Shown: positions 1-12,574, numbered from the stretch's first letter. The stretch: DNA of 64,000 bases from Oceanimonas baumannii (GCF_002245495.1 NZ_NQJF01000002.1:124001-188000), one strand, 5' to 3'. The notes: generated by a model from the sequence alone, not told the origin. Numbers and translations: made by a program.

Positions 1-1
1 G

Positions 2-520
2 CTGGGGCTGGAAGTGGTTGTGCGCCGTAATGACGACATCAGCCTGGACGAGGTTGCAGCGCTGCGCCCGGCGGGGCTGGTGATTTCTCCTGGCCCCTGC
101 ACCCCGAACGAGGCTGGTGTGTCTCTGGCGGCGATCGAGCGTTTTGCCGGTGATCTTCCCATACTTGGCGTGTGTCTGGGGCATCAGGCCATTGCTCAGG
201 CTTTCGGGGGAGAAGTGGTAAGGGCCCGGCGGGTGATGCATGGCAAAACCTCGGCTATTCGTCACACCGGCACCGGCCTGTTTGCGGGTTTGCCCGATCC
301 GCTGACGGTTACCCGTTATCATTCTCTGGTAGTGAAGGCTGAGACCTTGCCCGCCTGCTTTGAAGTGACGGCCTGGAGCGAGCATGAGACAGGCGGACGG
401 GATGAGATAATGGGGATGCAGCATAAAGTCCTGCCGGTGCACAGTGTGCAGTTTCATCCGGAAAGTATTCTGACCGAAAGCGGGCATCAGCTACTGGGGA
501 ACTTTCTTGGCTTGTTGTAG
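2..520 (+). CDS. pabA: Aminodeoxychorismate/anthranilate synthase glutamine amidotransferase subunit, 5'-truncated
   Basis: Class I glutamine amidotransferase that releases ammonia from glutamine for the chorismate-using partner subunit (PabB in folate synthesis, TrpE in tryptophan synthesis). The window begins inside the gene, so the N-terminus is missing and the frame is open from base 2. Visible family motifs are SPGPCTP, the nucleophile loop GVCLGHQ with the catalytic Cys, and HPES near the C-terminus carrying the His-Glu pair. PabA rather than TrpG is preferred because in many gammaproteobacteria pabA sits directly upstream of argD/astC, as here. The two paralogues cannot be separated by motif alone. 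Confidence 0.9.
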   Translation: MGLEVVVRRNDDISLDEVAALRPAGLVISPGPCTPNEAGVSLAAIERFAGDLPILGVCLGHQAIAQAFGGEVVRARRVMHGKTSAIRHTGTGLFAGLPDPLTVTRYHSLVVKAETLPACFEVTAWSEHETGGRDEIMGMQHKVLPVHSVQFHPESILTESGHQLLGNFLGLL

Positions 521-2175
<1,655 letters not shown>

Positions 2176-2239
2176 GGCCATCACCACTATTACTGGCGGG
2201 GCAGGGTGCCCCGCCCATTGTTGTCATAAGGAGTGCTGC

Positions 2240-4730
<2,491 letters not shown>

Positions 4731-4748
4731 ACAAGGAAGCAGTCTGTT

Positions 4749-5552
4749 ATGCATACGTCCGTTAATGAATTGTTTGAGGCTCTCTGGCAGCACTATCTTA
4801 CTGTGACGCCCAGTGCGCTGAAAATTCATGATTTGCTGGGAGGCGACGAGGCCATTATTAACGATCATGTGGCTTTTCGTACATTTAAGCATCCCAAGGT
4901 TGGCCTGGAAAAGCTGGCCGCCCATTTTCTGGCGTTGGGGTATGAGCAGAAAGGTGAGTATCACTTTGAAGCCAAAAAGCTTTATGCCCGTCACTACGAG
5001 CATGCTGACCCGATGGCGCCGAAAGTGTTTATCAGCGAACTGCTGCTGGAACAGTGTTCCCCTGAGTTACAGCACATTGTAGATGGGTTGATCAAACAGG
5101 TGGATGAGGACTTGCCGCAGCAGACCGGCTTTCTTTATTCCGGTGCACCCTGGCATATTTCTCATGCCGACTACAAAACGCTGGCTGATGAAAGTGAATA
5201 TGCTGGCTGGCTGGCAGCCTATGGCTTCCGCGCTAACCACTTCACCGTCAGCGTGAACCACCTGAAGGACTATGACAGTCTGGAGGCGGTGAACAGCACC
5301 CTCAAACAGGCGGGGTTTCGGCTGAATGATGCCGGCGGTGAGATTAAAGGCTCACCGGAGGTATTGCTGGAGCAATCATCCACCATGGCGGACACTGCAC
5401 TGGTGACCTTCACTGACGGTGAAGGGGCCTTGCCCAGCTGCTTTTACGAGTTTGCGCTGCGTTATCCCAGGCCCGATGGCGAGCTTTATACCGGCTTTGT
5501 CGCGGCCTCGGCAGACAAGATCTTTGAAAGTACTGATGCCAGCCGTGGCTGA
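4749..5552 (+). CDS. DUF1338 family protein, 2-oxoadipate dioxygenase/decarboxylase-like
   Basis: A 267-residue DUF1338 protein placed 18 bases behind astD with an AAGGAAG ribosome binding site, so probably the last gene of the ast operon. The characterised relative HglS/YdcJ is an Fe(II) enzyme converting 2-oxoadipate to 2-hydroxyglutarate, with metal ligands His, His and Glu and a substrate-binding Arg. Equivalent residues are visible here: H40 and R44 in NDHVAFRTF, H164 in ANHFTVSV and E234 in CFYEFALRYP. The protein is shorter than HglS (over 400 residues). I infer a metal-dependent 2-oxoacid dioxygenase; the substrate, and why it sits with arginine catabolism, are unknown. Confidence 0.8.
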   Translation: MHTSVNELFEALWQHYLTVTPSALKIHDLLGGDEAIINDHVAFRTFKHPKVGLEKLAAHFLALGYEQKGEYHFEAKKLYARHYEHADPMAPKVFISELLLEQCSPELQHIVDGLIKQVDEDLPQQTGFLYSGAPWHISHADYKTLADESEYAGWLAAYGFRANHFTVSVNHLKDYDSLEAVNSTLKQAGFRLNDAGGEIKGSPEVLLEQSSTMADTALVTFTDGEGALPSCFYEFALRYPRPDGELYTGFVAASADKIFESTDASRG

Positions 5553-5565
5553 ATAAGCTCGGTTT

Positions 5566-5597
5566 CCACCCGGCTTTCGAGCTCGCAAGCCGGGTGG
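5566..5597. terminator. Hairpin between convergent genes
   Basis: A perfect 11-bp stem (CCACCCGGCTT with AAGCCGGGTGG) and 10-base loop sit between the convergent ends of the DUF1338 gene and the MFS gene. There is no strong T-run on either side, so intrinsic termination is plausible but not certain. Confidence 0.5.
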
Positions 5598-5602
5598 GCA
5601 TA

Positions 5603-6853
5603 TCAGGATAGCGGTGTTTCCGGCGCTGAGGTGTTGGTGGCGCTTGCTGGGCATTTCGCCCATATCCAGACTGCCAGAACCACCAGCAACACGGCGGCTC
5701 CCGCCAGAGCAATAAAGACCGCATCCAGTGAGCCGGTGGCGGCGCGCAGGTAACCGGTCAGCAGATTACCCAGGGTGCCCCCCAGGCCGAAGGTCATCAT
5801 ACAGGCTCCGCTGATCTGCATGGTGGCCGTTGCCGAGTAGTCTCTGCCCACCCAACCGGCCAGAATGCCCCACATGGGAAAATACATCAGGCCGTAGCCA
5901 AACCCCGCCATCAGGGCAAAACGGCCCGGATCATACACAAACGCCATCAGACCCAGGGCAAATCCGCCGAAGATGACCAGCAAGGCCACGCCGTGACCTT
6001 GTTTGTCGGCCAGTTTTCCGGCGAGCAGTCCGGCTACCATGCCGGTGACACCCACCGTGGTCCAGGTGTAGCCGCCAAGGCTGGCGGGCAGGGCAAGCTG
6101 ATCCAGGTAGGTGTTGACCCAGCTGGAAAAGGGCATGGTGGTCAAGCCGGCGAGAAAGCAGGTCAGGCAGGCCAGAAAGGCGGTGCGTTCATTGAAGATG
6201 GTGAACAGCAACCGGGAAGTAGGGAGCGCCGGCTCGGGGGAAACTGCGGTTGCAGTAAGGGGCTTGTTAAGGGCTTGCAACAGCCGCCGGGTCAGGGTCA
6301 CCACCAACAGGCCTGTTCCTCCCGCCAATAACCAGGCCTGCTGCCAGCCCAGCATTGGCACTATTATCAGGATCAGCAAGCCATTCAGCCCGTATCCCCA
6401 GGCAGTACCGCTGGAGATGGTAGAGAGGCAGGTTGAGCGCAGGCCGGCATGAACATGGCGGCTGACGATTTCCACCAGTGTGCCCCAGCTGATGGCGGCA
6501 CTGGCGGCCAGGCAGGTCAGCACCGCCATGATGAGTAGCGGGTGCTCAAGGTAGGCCATGGTCAGCAGCAGCCCCGACGACAGGCTTCCCGTGATCAGCG
6601 CCAGACGTTCCGTGCCCAGGCGGTGACCGAATACCCCAAGCAGAAGGGCTCCGGCCAGGTAGGCCAGCTGGGTCAGCGCGCCGATGGCTGCCAGATGCCA
6701 GTGATTGAGGAGAATGCTTTCCCGCATCAGGGGGACCATGGCGGCAAACAAAAACATGCCAAAACCATGACTCACCACCTGGTTCAATCCGAATACCACG
6801 GCTATTTTCACCCTTGACGCTCCTTTATCCTGTGATGAACCGCTCATGCTCAC
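5603..6853 (-). CDS. MFS transporter, YbfB/YjiJ-type
   Basis: Inner-membrane secondary transporter of 416 residues with about 12 hydrophobic segments and a hydrophilic loop near residue 200 (PLTATAVSPEPALP), as in the major facilitator superfamily. The sequence character resembles the YbfB/YjiJ subgroup; the substrate cannot be read from it. It is divergently transcribed from a LysR regulator with 74 bases between them, the usual arrangement of a LysR-controlled exporter or importer. A second in-frame ATG two codons in is an equally possible start. Confidence 0.82.
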   Translation of the reverse strand: MSMSGSSQDKGASRVKIAVVFGLNQVVSHGFGMFLFAAMVPLMRESILLNHWHLAAIGALTQLAYLAGALLLGVFGHRLGTERLALITGSLSSGLLLTMAYLEHPLLIMAVLTCLAASAAISWGTLVEIVSRHVHAGLRSTCLSTISSGTAWGYGLNGLLILIIVPMLGWQQAWLLAGGTGLLVVTLTRRLLQALNKPLTATAVSPEPALPTSRLLFTIFNERTAFLACLTCFLAGLTTMPFSSWVNTYLDQLALPASLGGYTWTTVGVTGMVAGLLAGKLADKQGHGVALLVIFGGFALGLMAFVYDPGRFALMAGFGYGLMYFPMWGILAGWVGRDYSATATMQISGACMMTFGLGGTLGNLLTGYLRAATGSLDAVFIALAGAAVLLVVLAVWIWAKCPASATNTSAPETPLS

Positions 6854-6927
6854 ATCCTGACCACTTGCCGGCTTTCGGTAAATCGATGAATATTCATATC
6901 TGCGTTCAATAAGGCTGAATTCTGCTC

Positions 6928-7815
6928 ATGCGCGACTTGCCTATACCTTTGCTGCGGACTTTTGTGGTAGTGGCGGAAACCCTTAATCTGACGGTGGCTG
7001 CCGGCCGTTTGCATCGGGCACCGTCGACCATCAGCATGCAACTGAGCCGGCTGGAAGGACTGGTTTCAACCGATTTACTCGAGCGAGGACAATATGGTGT
7101 CCGGCTAACCCCAGCGGGCGATCTGCTCAGATCCCATGCCCAGCTGCTGCTGAACCAGCATGACCGGATCCTGGGCTCCTTTCTGAACGCGGAGATTGGC
7201 GGCAAGGTGCGTTTTGGTACTCATGATCAGTACGCCACTCGCAGTCTGCCGCCCTTGCTGGAAACATTTGTACTCAATTACCCCGAGGTACGGCTGGAGG
7301 TGCAGTGCGATCATCGCCCTCAGCAACTGGTGTCGCTGCTACAGCAGGGCAAGCTGGATCTCGCTCTGGTGGAGATGCCGCTGTTGTCGACGGGGGGAAC
7401 GCACCTTGGTCGCGACGAACTGGTCTGGGTGCGTTCCCCCCTGCATTCGACTCATATGCGGGAGCCTCTGCCCCTGGCGGTATTTGTGGATGGCTGTTAT
7501 CACAGGGATATGGCGCTGCAGGTGTTGGAGCAGTGGCAGAAACCCTGCCGAATCGCCTTTACCAGTCAGAGCCGGGCCGGGGTACTGGCGGCGGTGAGAG
7601 CGGGAATTGGCGTGGGGGTTATTCCCCGCAGTACCCTGGAAGAGGGGCTGGTGGTGGAAGACAGTCTGCCACCCCTGCCAAAGACCGACACTACCCTGTT
7701 CGTGGCCGAGCAGGTCACAGAGGCGAGTTTCCGTCTGGCACAGATTATCAGGGAAAGCCCGCAGTTTTCCTGCGCGGGGCAGGATATGGCCAGGTCGCGC
7801 CTCCCGATTGAGTAG
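6928..7815 (+). CDS. LysR-family transcriptional regulator
   Basis: A 295-residue LysR-type regulator. The N-terminal winged helix-turn-helix (residues 5-65) includes FVVVAETLNLTVAAGRLHRAPSTIS-type spacing and the LERGQYGVRLTPAG wing. The rest is a periplasmic-binding-like effector domain. It is divergent from the MFS transporter gene, so it most likely controls that gene and itself from the shared 74-base intergenic region. The effector is not predictable. It converges on the copper receptor gene downstream. Confidence 0.88.
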   Translation: MRDLPIPLLRTFVVVAETLNLTVAAGRLHRAPSTISMQLSRLEGLVSTDLLERGQYGVRLTPAGDLLRSHAQLLLNQHDRILGSFLNAEIGGKVRFGTHDQYATRSLPPLLETFVLNYPEVRLEVQCDHRPQQLVSLLQQGKLDLALVEMPLLSTGGTHLGRDELVWVRSPLHSTHMREPLPLAVFVDGCYHRDMALQVLEQWQKPCRIAFTSQSRAGVLAAVRAGIGVGVIPRSTLEEGLVVEDSLPPLPKTDTTLFVAEQVTEASFRLAQIIRESPQFSCAGQDMARSRLPIE

Positions 7816-7830
7816 CCCTCGGGGCCGGCT

Positions 7831-7858
7831 AAAAAATGCCGGCGCTGAAGGCCGGCAT
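7831..7858 (-). terminator. Rho-independent terminator of the copper receptor gene
   Basis: Read on the minus strand, an 8-bp perfect stem (ATGCCGGC/GCCGGCAT) with a 7-base loop is followed by six T residues, directly after the receptor stop codon. Confidence 0.8.
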
Positions 7859-7874
7859 GACGGGGTAAATTGTG

Positions 7875-9848
7875 CTACAGGCTGATCTGTACTTCAGCCC
7901 ACCATTGCCGGCCGGGCTCGCTGATGCGTCCGGTTACCGGGTTGTCGCCGAGCGGGTAGGCCTCTTGCTTGTTGATAAACTCGCTGTAATCCTTGTCGAG
8001 TAAGTTATCGATCCCGGCAGCCAGCTTCACCGTAGGGGTAAGCTGCCAGCCTGCATTCAGGGAAAATACGGTAAATCCTGCAGAAGGGCCGGTGTCCTGG
8101 CCAATAATATTACCCTGACCTTCGGCAAAGCGATGCTGGGCGGCCACGTTGCGCATCAGCAGCGCAACTTCCTGAGTACCATTGTCGTATCCAAGGGTGG
8201 TGTTCAGTTCCAGCGGCGGCGTCTGGCCCAGAGGGATATCGTTACTCAGGTTCTGGCCATGGGTGTAAGACAGGTTGGATGCCAGGGTCCAGTCATCGGC
8301 AACACGCCAGCTTACCTCGGCTTCACCACCAAAGCGCCGGGCATTGATATTACGGGCCTGTGGCAGAGTGGTGTTGTCTACCAGGATAAAATCGTCCACA
8401 TAGCCGGCAAATACGGATACCGATCCGCTGAGGTTACCCTTGCGATAAAGTACACCGGCATCCAGCTGATGATTGGTTTCTGTGTTCAGTTCGCCATTAC
8501 GGTTTCGTTCCCAGAAATCCGGGGCCCGCTCGGCCTGGCCATAGCCTGCATACCAGGTCCAGTCCTGCTGGCTGTGCTCCAGCCGTACAAAACCGGCGTG
8601 CAGATAATAGTTTTGCTCTTTCAGGGAAGAGCTGGCCGGTAGTTGCTCAAATCGGGCTTCGGTTTTATCGAGCCGGACCCCGCTGATCAGTCGTTGTTTG
8701 TCGCTCAGCAGCCAGTCGTCCTCAACAAACATCCCCATGTTGTTAAAGCTCTGGTTATCTTTGCGAGGCTGGTTACGATAGGCATTGGCGGCGGCCTTGT
8801 TCATTCCCATGGCCATGCGTACACGATGGGCATCTTGCATCCAGTCCATGCCCACCTGGGTCTGGTGCGTGCCCAGATTCAGCTCTGCCAGCAGGCGGGC
8901 TGTGTCGGTGCTCCGATCCGGGTTCATTGCCTTGTACATCATGCCTTCGAGCGGGCGCAGGCTGTAGTTATCCATCACATGATCAACCTCGCTGTGACCG
9001 AATTGCAGCTGCAGCTTGCTCAGCCAGGGAGTAATGGCCTGGCGCTCCAGTTTCACGCCCCACGCATCCCGGTCGAATTTACTGCCGTCCATACTTCTGT
9101 CTGCATAGGCAGCCTCTCCCCGGCTGCGATCATAAGACAGCTCGAGCAGGCTGAGCTCGTCCGGCGTCAGCCCCAGTTGCACGCTCTGGCTGTCCTTGTT
9201 ATAGGCGGAGTTGATCCGGTTGCCGCTGCCGTCCTGGTAGTTGCCGGCCTCATTGTGGTTGGCATTCAGACGCATATAACCCATTGAATTGCCGGCCTCA
9301 AGAGCGGCAAAGGCATCGAAGCGGTCAGCACTGCCGGTGGTCATACCGCCATCCAGCATAAACCCGGGCTCGGCATAATAGCGAGGGCGGCGTTTGAACT
9401 GCACCGAGCCAGCCACCAGTCCGGGGCCCTGAGTTACAGTCTGTGGTCCTTTGGTGATCACCACTTCATCGAACGAGCGGGGAAACAGATAAGCGGTAGG
9501 CGGGTCCATACGGCCAGCACAGCCTCCCAGCACATAATTGCCGTCGCTGGTTACAGACAGGCGTGATCCCCCCAGGCCGCGTAGCAGCGGGTCTCCGGCC
9601 ATGCCGCCCTTACGGGTAATACTGATTCCGGGCACGGTCTTAAGCAGGCCGGCGCCGTCGGCAGCGGGAATGGGCTGCACCGGCGAATCTGGATCCAGCC
9701 GGACTTCACCGGGGGCACTGAGCGCCGAGGCGGTAATGGTGATGGGGGTAGCCACCGTGGTGGCAGGATAGACCGGATCGTCATTTGCGTGAGCCGTCCC
9801 CAAGCCAAGCAGAGGAAGGCCAAGAGTGACAATGTAATGATGTTTCAT
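7875..9848 (-). CDS. oprC: TonB-dependent copper receptor, OprC/NosA family
   Basis: Outer-membrane TonB-dependent channel for copper uptake, with an N-terminal plug and a C-terminal beta barrel. The ATG at 9848 (657 residues) is preferred over an in-frame TTG 21 bases upstream because it starts directly at a signal peptide, MKHHYIVTLG to AHA. From this start the plug carries C110-x3-M114 (CAGRM, followed by DPPTAY) and the barrel carries H290-x-M292 (HVM). In Pseudomonas OprC the Cu site is C143/M147 and H323/M325 as I recall it; the same 180- and 178-residue spacings occur here. The protein ends in ISL with an aromatic-rich final strand typical of barrels. It is a monocistronic minus-strand unit with its own terminator. 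Confidence 0.92.
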   Translation of the reverse strand: MKHHYIVTLGLPLLGLGTAHANDDPVYPATTVATPITITASALSAPGEVRLDPDSPVQPIPAADGAGLLKTVPGISITRKGGMAGDPLLRGLGGSRLSVTSDGNYVLGGCAGRMDPPTAYLFPRSFDEVVITKGPQTVTQGPGLVAGSVQFKRRPRYYAEPGFMLDGGMTTGSADRFDAFAALEAGNSMGYMRLNANHNEAGNYQDGSGNRINSAYNKDSQSVQLGLTPDELSLLELSYDRSRGEAAYADRSMDGSKFDRDAWGVKLERQAITPWLSKLQLQFGHSEVDHVMDNYSLRPLEGMMYKAMNPDRSTDTARLLAELNLGTHQTQVGMDWMQDAHRVRMAMGMNKAAANAYRNQPRKDNQSFNNMGMFVEDDWLLSDKQRLISGVRLDKTEARFEQLPASSSLKEQNYYLHAGFVRLEHSQQDWTWYAGYGQAERAPDFWERNRNGELNTETNHQLDAGVLYRKGNLSGSVSVFAGYVDDFILVDNTTLPQARNINARRFGGEAEVSWRVADDWTLASNLSYTHGQNLSNDIPLGQTPPLELNTTLGYDNGTQEVALLMRNVAAQHRFAEGQGNIIGQDTGPSAGFTVFSLNAGWQLTPTVKLAAGIDNLLDKDYSEFINKQEAYPLGDNPVTGRISEPGRQWWAEVQISL

Positions 9849-10006
9849 GATAAAGGTGTGCGCTTTCAAAACGAGAACGTGAGAGTAAAACCGGCCTTAA
9901 ATGAGCACAATGTGGCATATTGTCGCAGCGCTGCCACCTTGTGGCTCACCGGTGTGCGTGGGATCATGCAGCCCGGTGTTATTTGTTTATTAAAAGGAGC
10001 CGAACC

Positions 10007-10870
10007 ATGAAACTGGCATTTATCGGACTGGGAGTGATGGGTTTCCCCATGGCCGGGCACCTGCAGAAGGCTGGTCATGAAGTCTGCGTGTATAACCGTA
10101 ATTCGCAGAAGGCAGCAGACTGGGAGGCCCGTTTTGGTGGCAGCTGTGGTGCTACGCCGGCAGAGGCGGCCCAAAACGCCGACATGGTGATGGTGTGTGT
10201 GGGGAATGACGACGACGTGCGCGCCGTAATGTACGGTGAGGATGGCGTCTTGGCGGGTGTTAAAGCCGGAACCCTGCTGATAGATCACACTACCACGTCG
10301 GCCCGTCTGGCTGAGGAGCTGTCGGAGAGAGCCGGTAAGCAAGGGAGCCGCTTTATTGATGCACCGGTATCCGGTGGTCAGCTCGGGGCAGAAAATGGCG
10401 CACTGACCATTATGATTGGCGGCGCCGAGGAAGACGTGGCTGAGGCAGCTCCGGTGCTGGCAGCTTACGGCAAAAAAGTTACCCGGCTGGGGCCGGTAGG
10501 AGCCGGCCAACGATGTAAAATGGTTAACCAGATCTGTGTGATTGGTGCCGTGCAGGGGATTGCCGAAGGCCTGATGATCGCGCAGAAAGCGGATCTGGAT
10601 ATCCCCACTCTGATCGAGGTCCTGGCTGGTGGTGCGGCGCAAAGCTGGCAGCTGGAGAACCGTGCACAGACTATGGCTGACGACAGCTTCGACTTTGGCT
10701 TTGCCGCTCAGTGGATGTACAAGGACCTGGGTATTTGCCTGGATGAAGCCGCACAACAGGGGGTTAAATTGCCGCTCACCGAACATGTACATGAAGTGTA
10801 TGAGCGCTTGCTGGAGCAGGGGATGGGGCGCTGCGATTCTACCGTAGTGATACGGGATCTTAAGTCCTGA
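10007..10870 (+). CDS. NAD(P)-dependent beta-hydroxyacid dehydrogenase (3-hydroxyisobutyrate dehydrogenase family)
   Basis: A 287-residue cytosolic oxidoreductase of the GarR/GlxR/MmsB/YihU family. The Rossmann dinucleotide motif IGLGVMGFPMAGHL is at residues 5-20, the substrate-binding DAPVSGG is near residue 118, and the catalytic Lys lies in GAGQRCKMVNQ near residue 170. The start at 10007 is chosen because AAAAGGAG precedes it and the product begins at the Rossmann fold; an in-frame upstream extension is unsupported. The substrate (tartronate semialdehyde, 3-hydroxyisobutyrate, succinate semialdehyde and others) cannot be settled. The neighbours, oprC (divergent) and hupA, give no pathway clue. 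Confidence 0.85.
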   Translation: MKLAFIGLGVMGFPMAGHLQKAGHEVCVYNRNSQKAADWEARFGGSCGATPAEAAQNADMVMVCVGNDDDVRAVMYGEDGVLAGVKAGTLLIDHTTTSARLAEELSERAGKQGSRFIDAPVSGGQLGAENGALTIMIGGAEEDVAEAAPVLAAYGKKVTRLGPVGAGQRCKMVNQICVIGAVQGIAEGLMIAQKADLDIPTLIEVLAGGAAQSWQLENRAQTMADDSFDFGFAAQWMYKDLGICLDEAAQQGVKLPLTEHVHEVYERLLEQGMGRCDSTVVIRDLKS

Positions 10871-11021
10871 CTCGTACAGGCTCTTGGCAGAGCCCCGCAG
10901 GCTCGGCTATGCTGAGCACAACTCAAGGCTCACCTTGGGTTTTCATTTGCGGGAATGTGATATTTTCCGCAATTTCCGCACAAAACAACGGCACTTGATA
11001 TACGGCCGCAAGCCAAAGGCT

Positions 11022-11049
11022 TTGCTTGAGGCCTGAATTTGACTAGAGT
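11022..11049 (+). promoter_or_regulatory. Candidate sigma70 promoter of the HU gene
   Basis: TTGCTT and TAGAGT separated by 16 bases lie 38 bases before the HU start codon. Only partial matches to consensus, so tentative. Confidence 0.35.
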
Positions 11050-11086
11050 GGGCAACCGCTTAATGCCAAGTGAGAAAGGATACCCT

Positions 11087-11359
11087 ATGAATAAAACTCA
11101 GCTTGTCGATGCAATCGCCGCCAAGGCCGACCTGAACAAGGCTCAGGCCAAGGCTGCCCTGGAAGAAGTACTCAACGGTATCACTCAAAGCCTGAAAGAA
11201 GGTGACCCTGTGCAACTGGTTGGTTTTGGTACTTTCAAGGTAAACCATCGCGCAGCCCGTACCGGCCGTAACCCGCAAACCGGTAAAGAAATTCAGATTG
11301 CAGCGGCAAACGTGCCTGCCTTTGTGGCCGGCAAGGCGCTGAAAGATGCGGTGAACTAA
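11087..11359 (+). CDS. hupA: DNA-binding protein HU-alpha
   Basis: Small histone-like nucleoid protein of 90 residues, the exact length of HU. It begins [11 protein letters not shown], has the arm signature [21 protein letters not shown], and ends in the conserved [12 protein letters not shown] bends and constrains DNA as homo- or heterodimers. The ATG at 11087 follows GAAAGGA; an upstream in-frame extension is not homologous to HU. The alpha assignment rests on similarity of the N- and C-termini to HupA and is less certain than the family. It is followed by a strong terminator. Confidence 0.95.
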   Translation: MNKTQLVDAIAAKADLNKAQAKAALEEVLNGITQSLKEGDPVQLVGFGTFKVNHRAARTGRNPQTGKEIQIAAANVPAFVAGKALKDAVN

Positions 11360-11385
11360 GCCTCAGGCTGACGTTTACGCATTCC

Positions 11386-11412
11386 AAACCCGGCTCTGGC
11401 CGGGTTTTTTTT
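11386..11412 (+). terminator. Rho-independent terminator of hupA
   Basis: An AACCCGGC/GCCGGGTT stem with a 4-base loop is followed by a run of T residues, 27 bases past the hupA stop codon. Confidence 0.92.
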
Positions 11413-11487
11413 ACGCTGAACTTGCCCCCAGGATCATTAGGTTGTTATAACAGTGGTCAGAACCTGCCCCTAACCTGGGAGGCTGTA

Positions 11488-11907
11488 ATGGAAGTGAATG
11501 CAATTCGTCAGGTTGCCGTGCCCTGGGCCGGAGCCCGCGGTTTAACCACCGGGCTGATGCTTACAGAGCTGCATCAGGATGTATGGAGTGGCTGCCTGGA
11601 GCTGGCCATGGGGGTACCATCCGGTATGGATACACCGCCACACATTGTGTACTGGCTGAGCTTTGGCCATCTTTATGGTTACCGCGTGCTGGAAGGGGCC
11701 GATGTTCATGAGCTGCTTGAGGATGACGATGATATCGACAGCCAGATCCAGCTGATTACCCCATCTCGTTTTTTAACCTGGTTTCATCAGGAGACCATGG
11801 GCTCGCATCTGGATGAAGACATTCAGCACTATCGCATTGCCTGCTGGGATTTTTGTGTGGATGTGCTGGCGGCTCAGCCGCCGGATGTGTGTATCAATAA
11901 GGAGTAG
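11488..11907 (+). CDS. Hypothetical acidic protein upstream of cbiX
   Basis: A 139-residue protein I do not recognise. The ATG at 11488 follows CTGGGAGG, a good ribosome binding site, and is preferred over an upstream in-frame start. The product is rich in Trp, His and acidic residues, with an Asp/Glu run (LLEDDDDID) near residue 75 and Cys residues at positions 34, 122, 125 and 135. No signal peptide or membrane segment is visible. Its stop is one base before the cbiX start, so the two are translationally coupled and may share a function in tetrapyrrole or metal handling; that is inference. Confidence 0.75.
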   Translation: MEVNAIRQVAVPWAGARGLTTGLMLTELHQDVWSGCLELAMGVPSGMDTPPHIVYWLSFGHLYGYRVLEGADVHELLEDDDDIDSQIQLITPSRFLTWFHQETMGSHLDEDIQHYRIACWDFCVDVLAAQPPDVCINKE

Positions 11908-11908
11908 C

Positions 11909-12289
11909 ATGAAAGGCTTTATTCTGGTCGCTCATGGCAGCAGACGGACTGCTGCCAATGAGGAAATTGCCGGGTTTGCCCAGCGTATGACGGCCTCAAT
12001 GAAAGGCGGCTTTGATTTGACCGGACATGGTTTCTGGGAGCTGGCAGAGCCGTCACTGGTACAGGTGATTGATGCCCAGGTGGCTGCCGGAGCCCGGGAC
12101 ATCACGCTGTTTCCTTATTTTCTTGCCGAAGGCAAGCATGTCGTCAAAGACCTGCCTTCCGTACTGGCGGAGAAAAAAGCCCAGTACCCGGGGGTAAAAC
12201 TGACCCTGTTACCGCACCTGGGGGCGATTCCGGGTTTTGACCAGTGGCTGGCAGAACAGCTGCAGGGGAGTAATGAGGTTAATGGGTAG
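11909..12289 (+). CDS. cbiX: CbiX-type sirohydrochlorin chelatase
   Basis: Small class II chelatase of 126 residues, the length of single-domain CbiX(S)/SirB-like proteins that insert Co2+ or Fe2+ into sirohydrochlorin. Conserved metal-binding His residues are visible in LVAHGSR near the N-terminus and in FPYFLAEGKHVVKDLP near residue 75. The ATG at 11909 follows AAGGAG and gives a product that starts at the conserved first strand. No other siroheme or cobalamin genes are nearby, so whether cobalt or iron is the in vivo metal is open. Confidence 0.87.
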   Translation: MKGFILVAHGSRRTAANEEIAGFAQRMTASMKGGFDLTGHGFWELAEPSLVQVIDAQVAAGARDITLFPYFLAEGKHVVKDLPSVLAEKKAQYPGVKLTLLPHLGAIPGFDQWLAEQLQGSNEVNG

Positions 12290-12293
12290 GGCA

Positions 12294-12525
12294 GGTTGGC
12301 GATGAGCGAAGCGAATCCCAATATTGCCTCTGTAAGCTCAGTTCGGTATGACCGGCAAAAATGCTGGGACTTGTCCTAACCTGCTGCCTGGCATTTTCGT
12401 TATGACAGTGCAGGTGTACACGGGCAAGGACGTCATGCCCGTGCAGACGGGCATCCATTAAAGACGCCTCAGATGCCAGCATGGTATGTAACAGGTCTCG
12501 TCCCCGCCTTCGCTGGGGATGACGT
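12294..12525. repeat. Cluster of palindromic intergenic repeat-like elements
   Basis: The space between cbiX and the purD terminator holds three hairpin-prone segments: an imperfect TTGG...CCAA arm pair at 12296-12321, a palindrome ATGCCCGT-GCAG-ACGGGCAT at 12435-12454, and TCCCCGCC...GGGGA at 12501-12519 followed by TGACG. The last two resemble the short GC-rich palindromes (CATCCCCGCGAAGGCGGGGA-like) scattered between genes in many proteobacteria. Copy number cannot be judged from one window. No ORF is supported here. Confidence 0.5.
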
Positions 12526-12546
12526 TCCTTCGCAAGGGTGACCAAC

Positions 12547-12574
12547 AATAAAAATCGGGGCCAATTTGGCCCCG
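12547..12574 (-). terminator. Rho-independent terminator of the purHD operon
   Basis: A perfect palindrome CGGGGCCAA-T-TTGGCCCCG at 12556-12574 is followed, on the minus strand, by ATTTTTATT, immediately after the purD stop codon. Confidence 0.92.
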
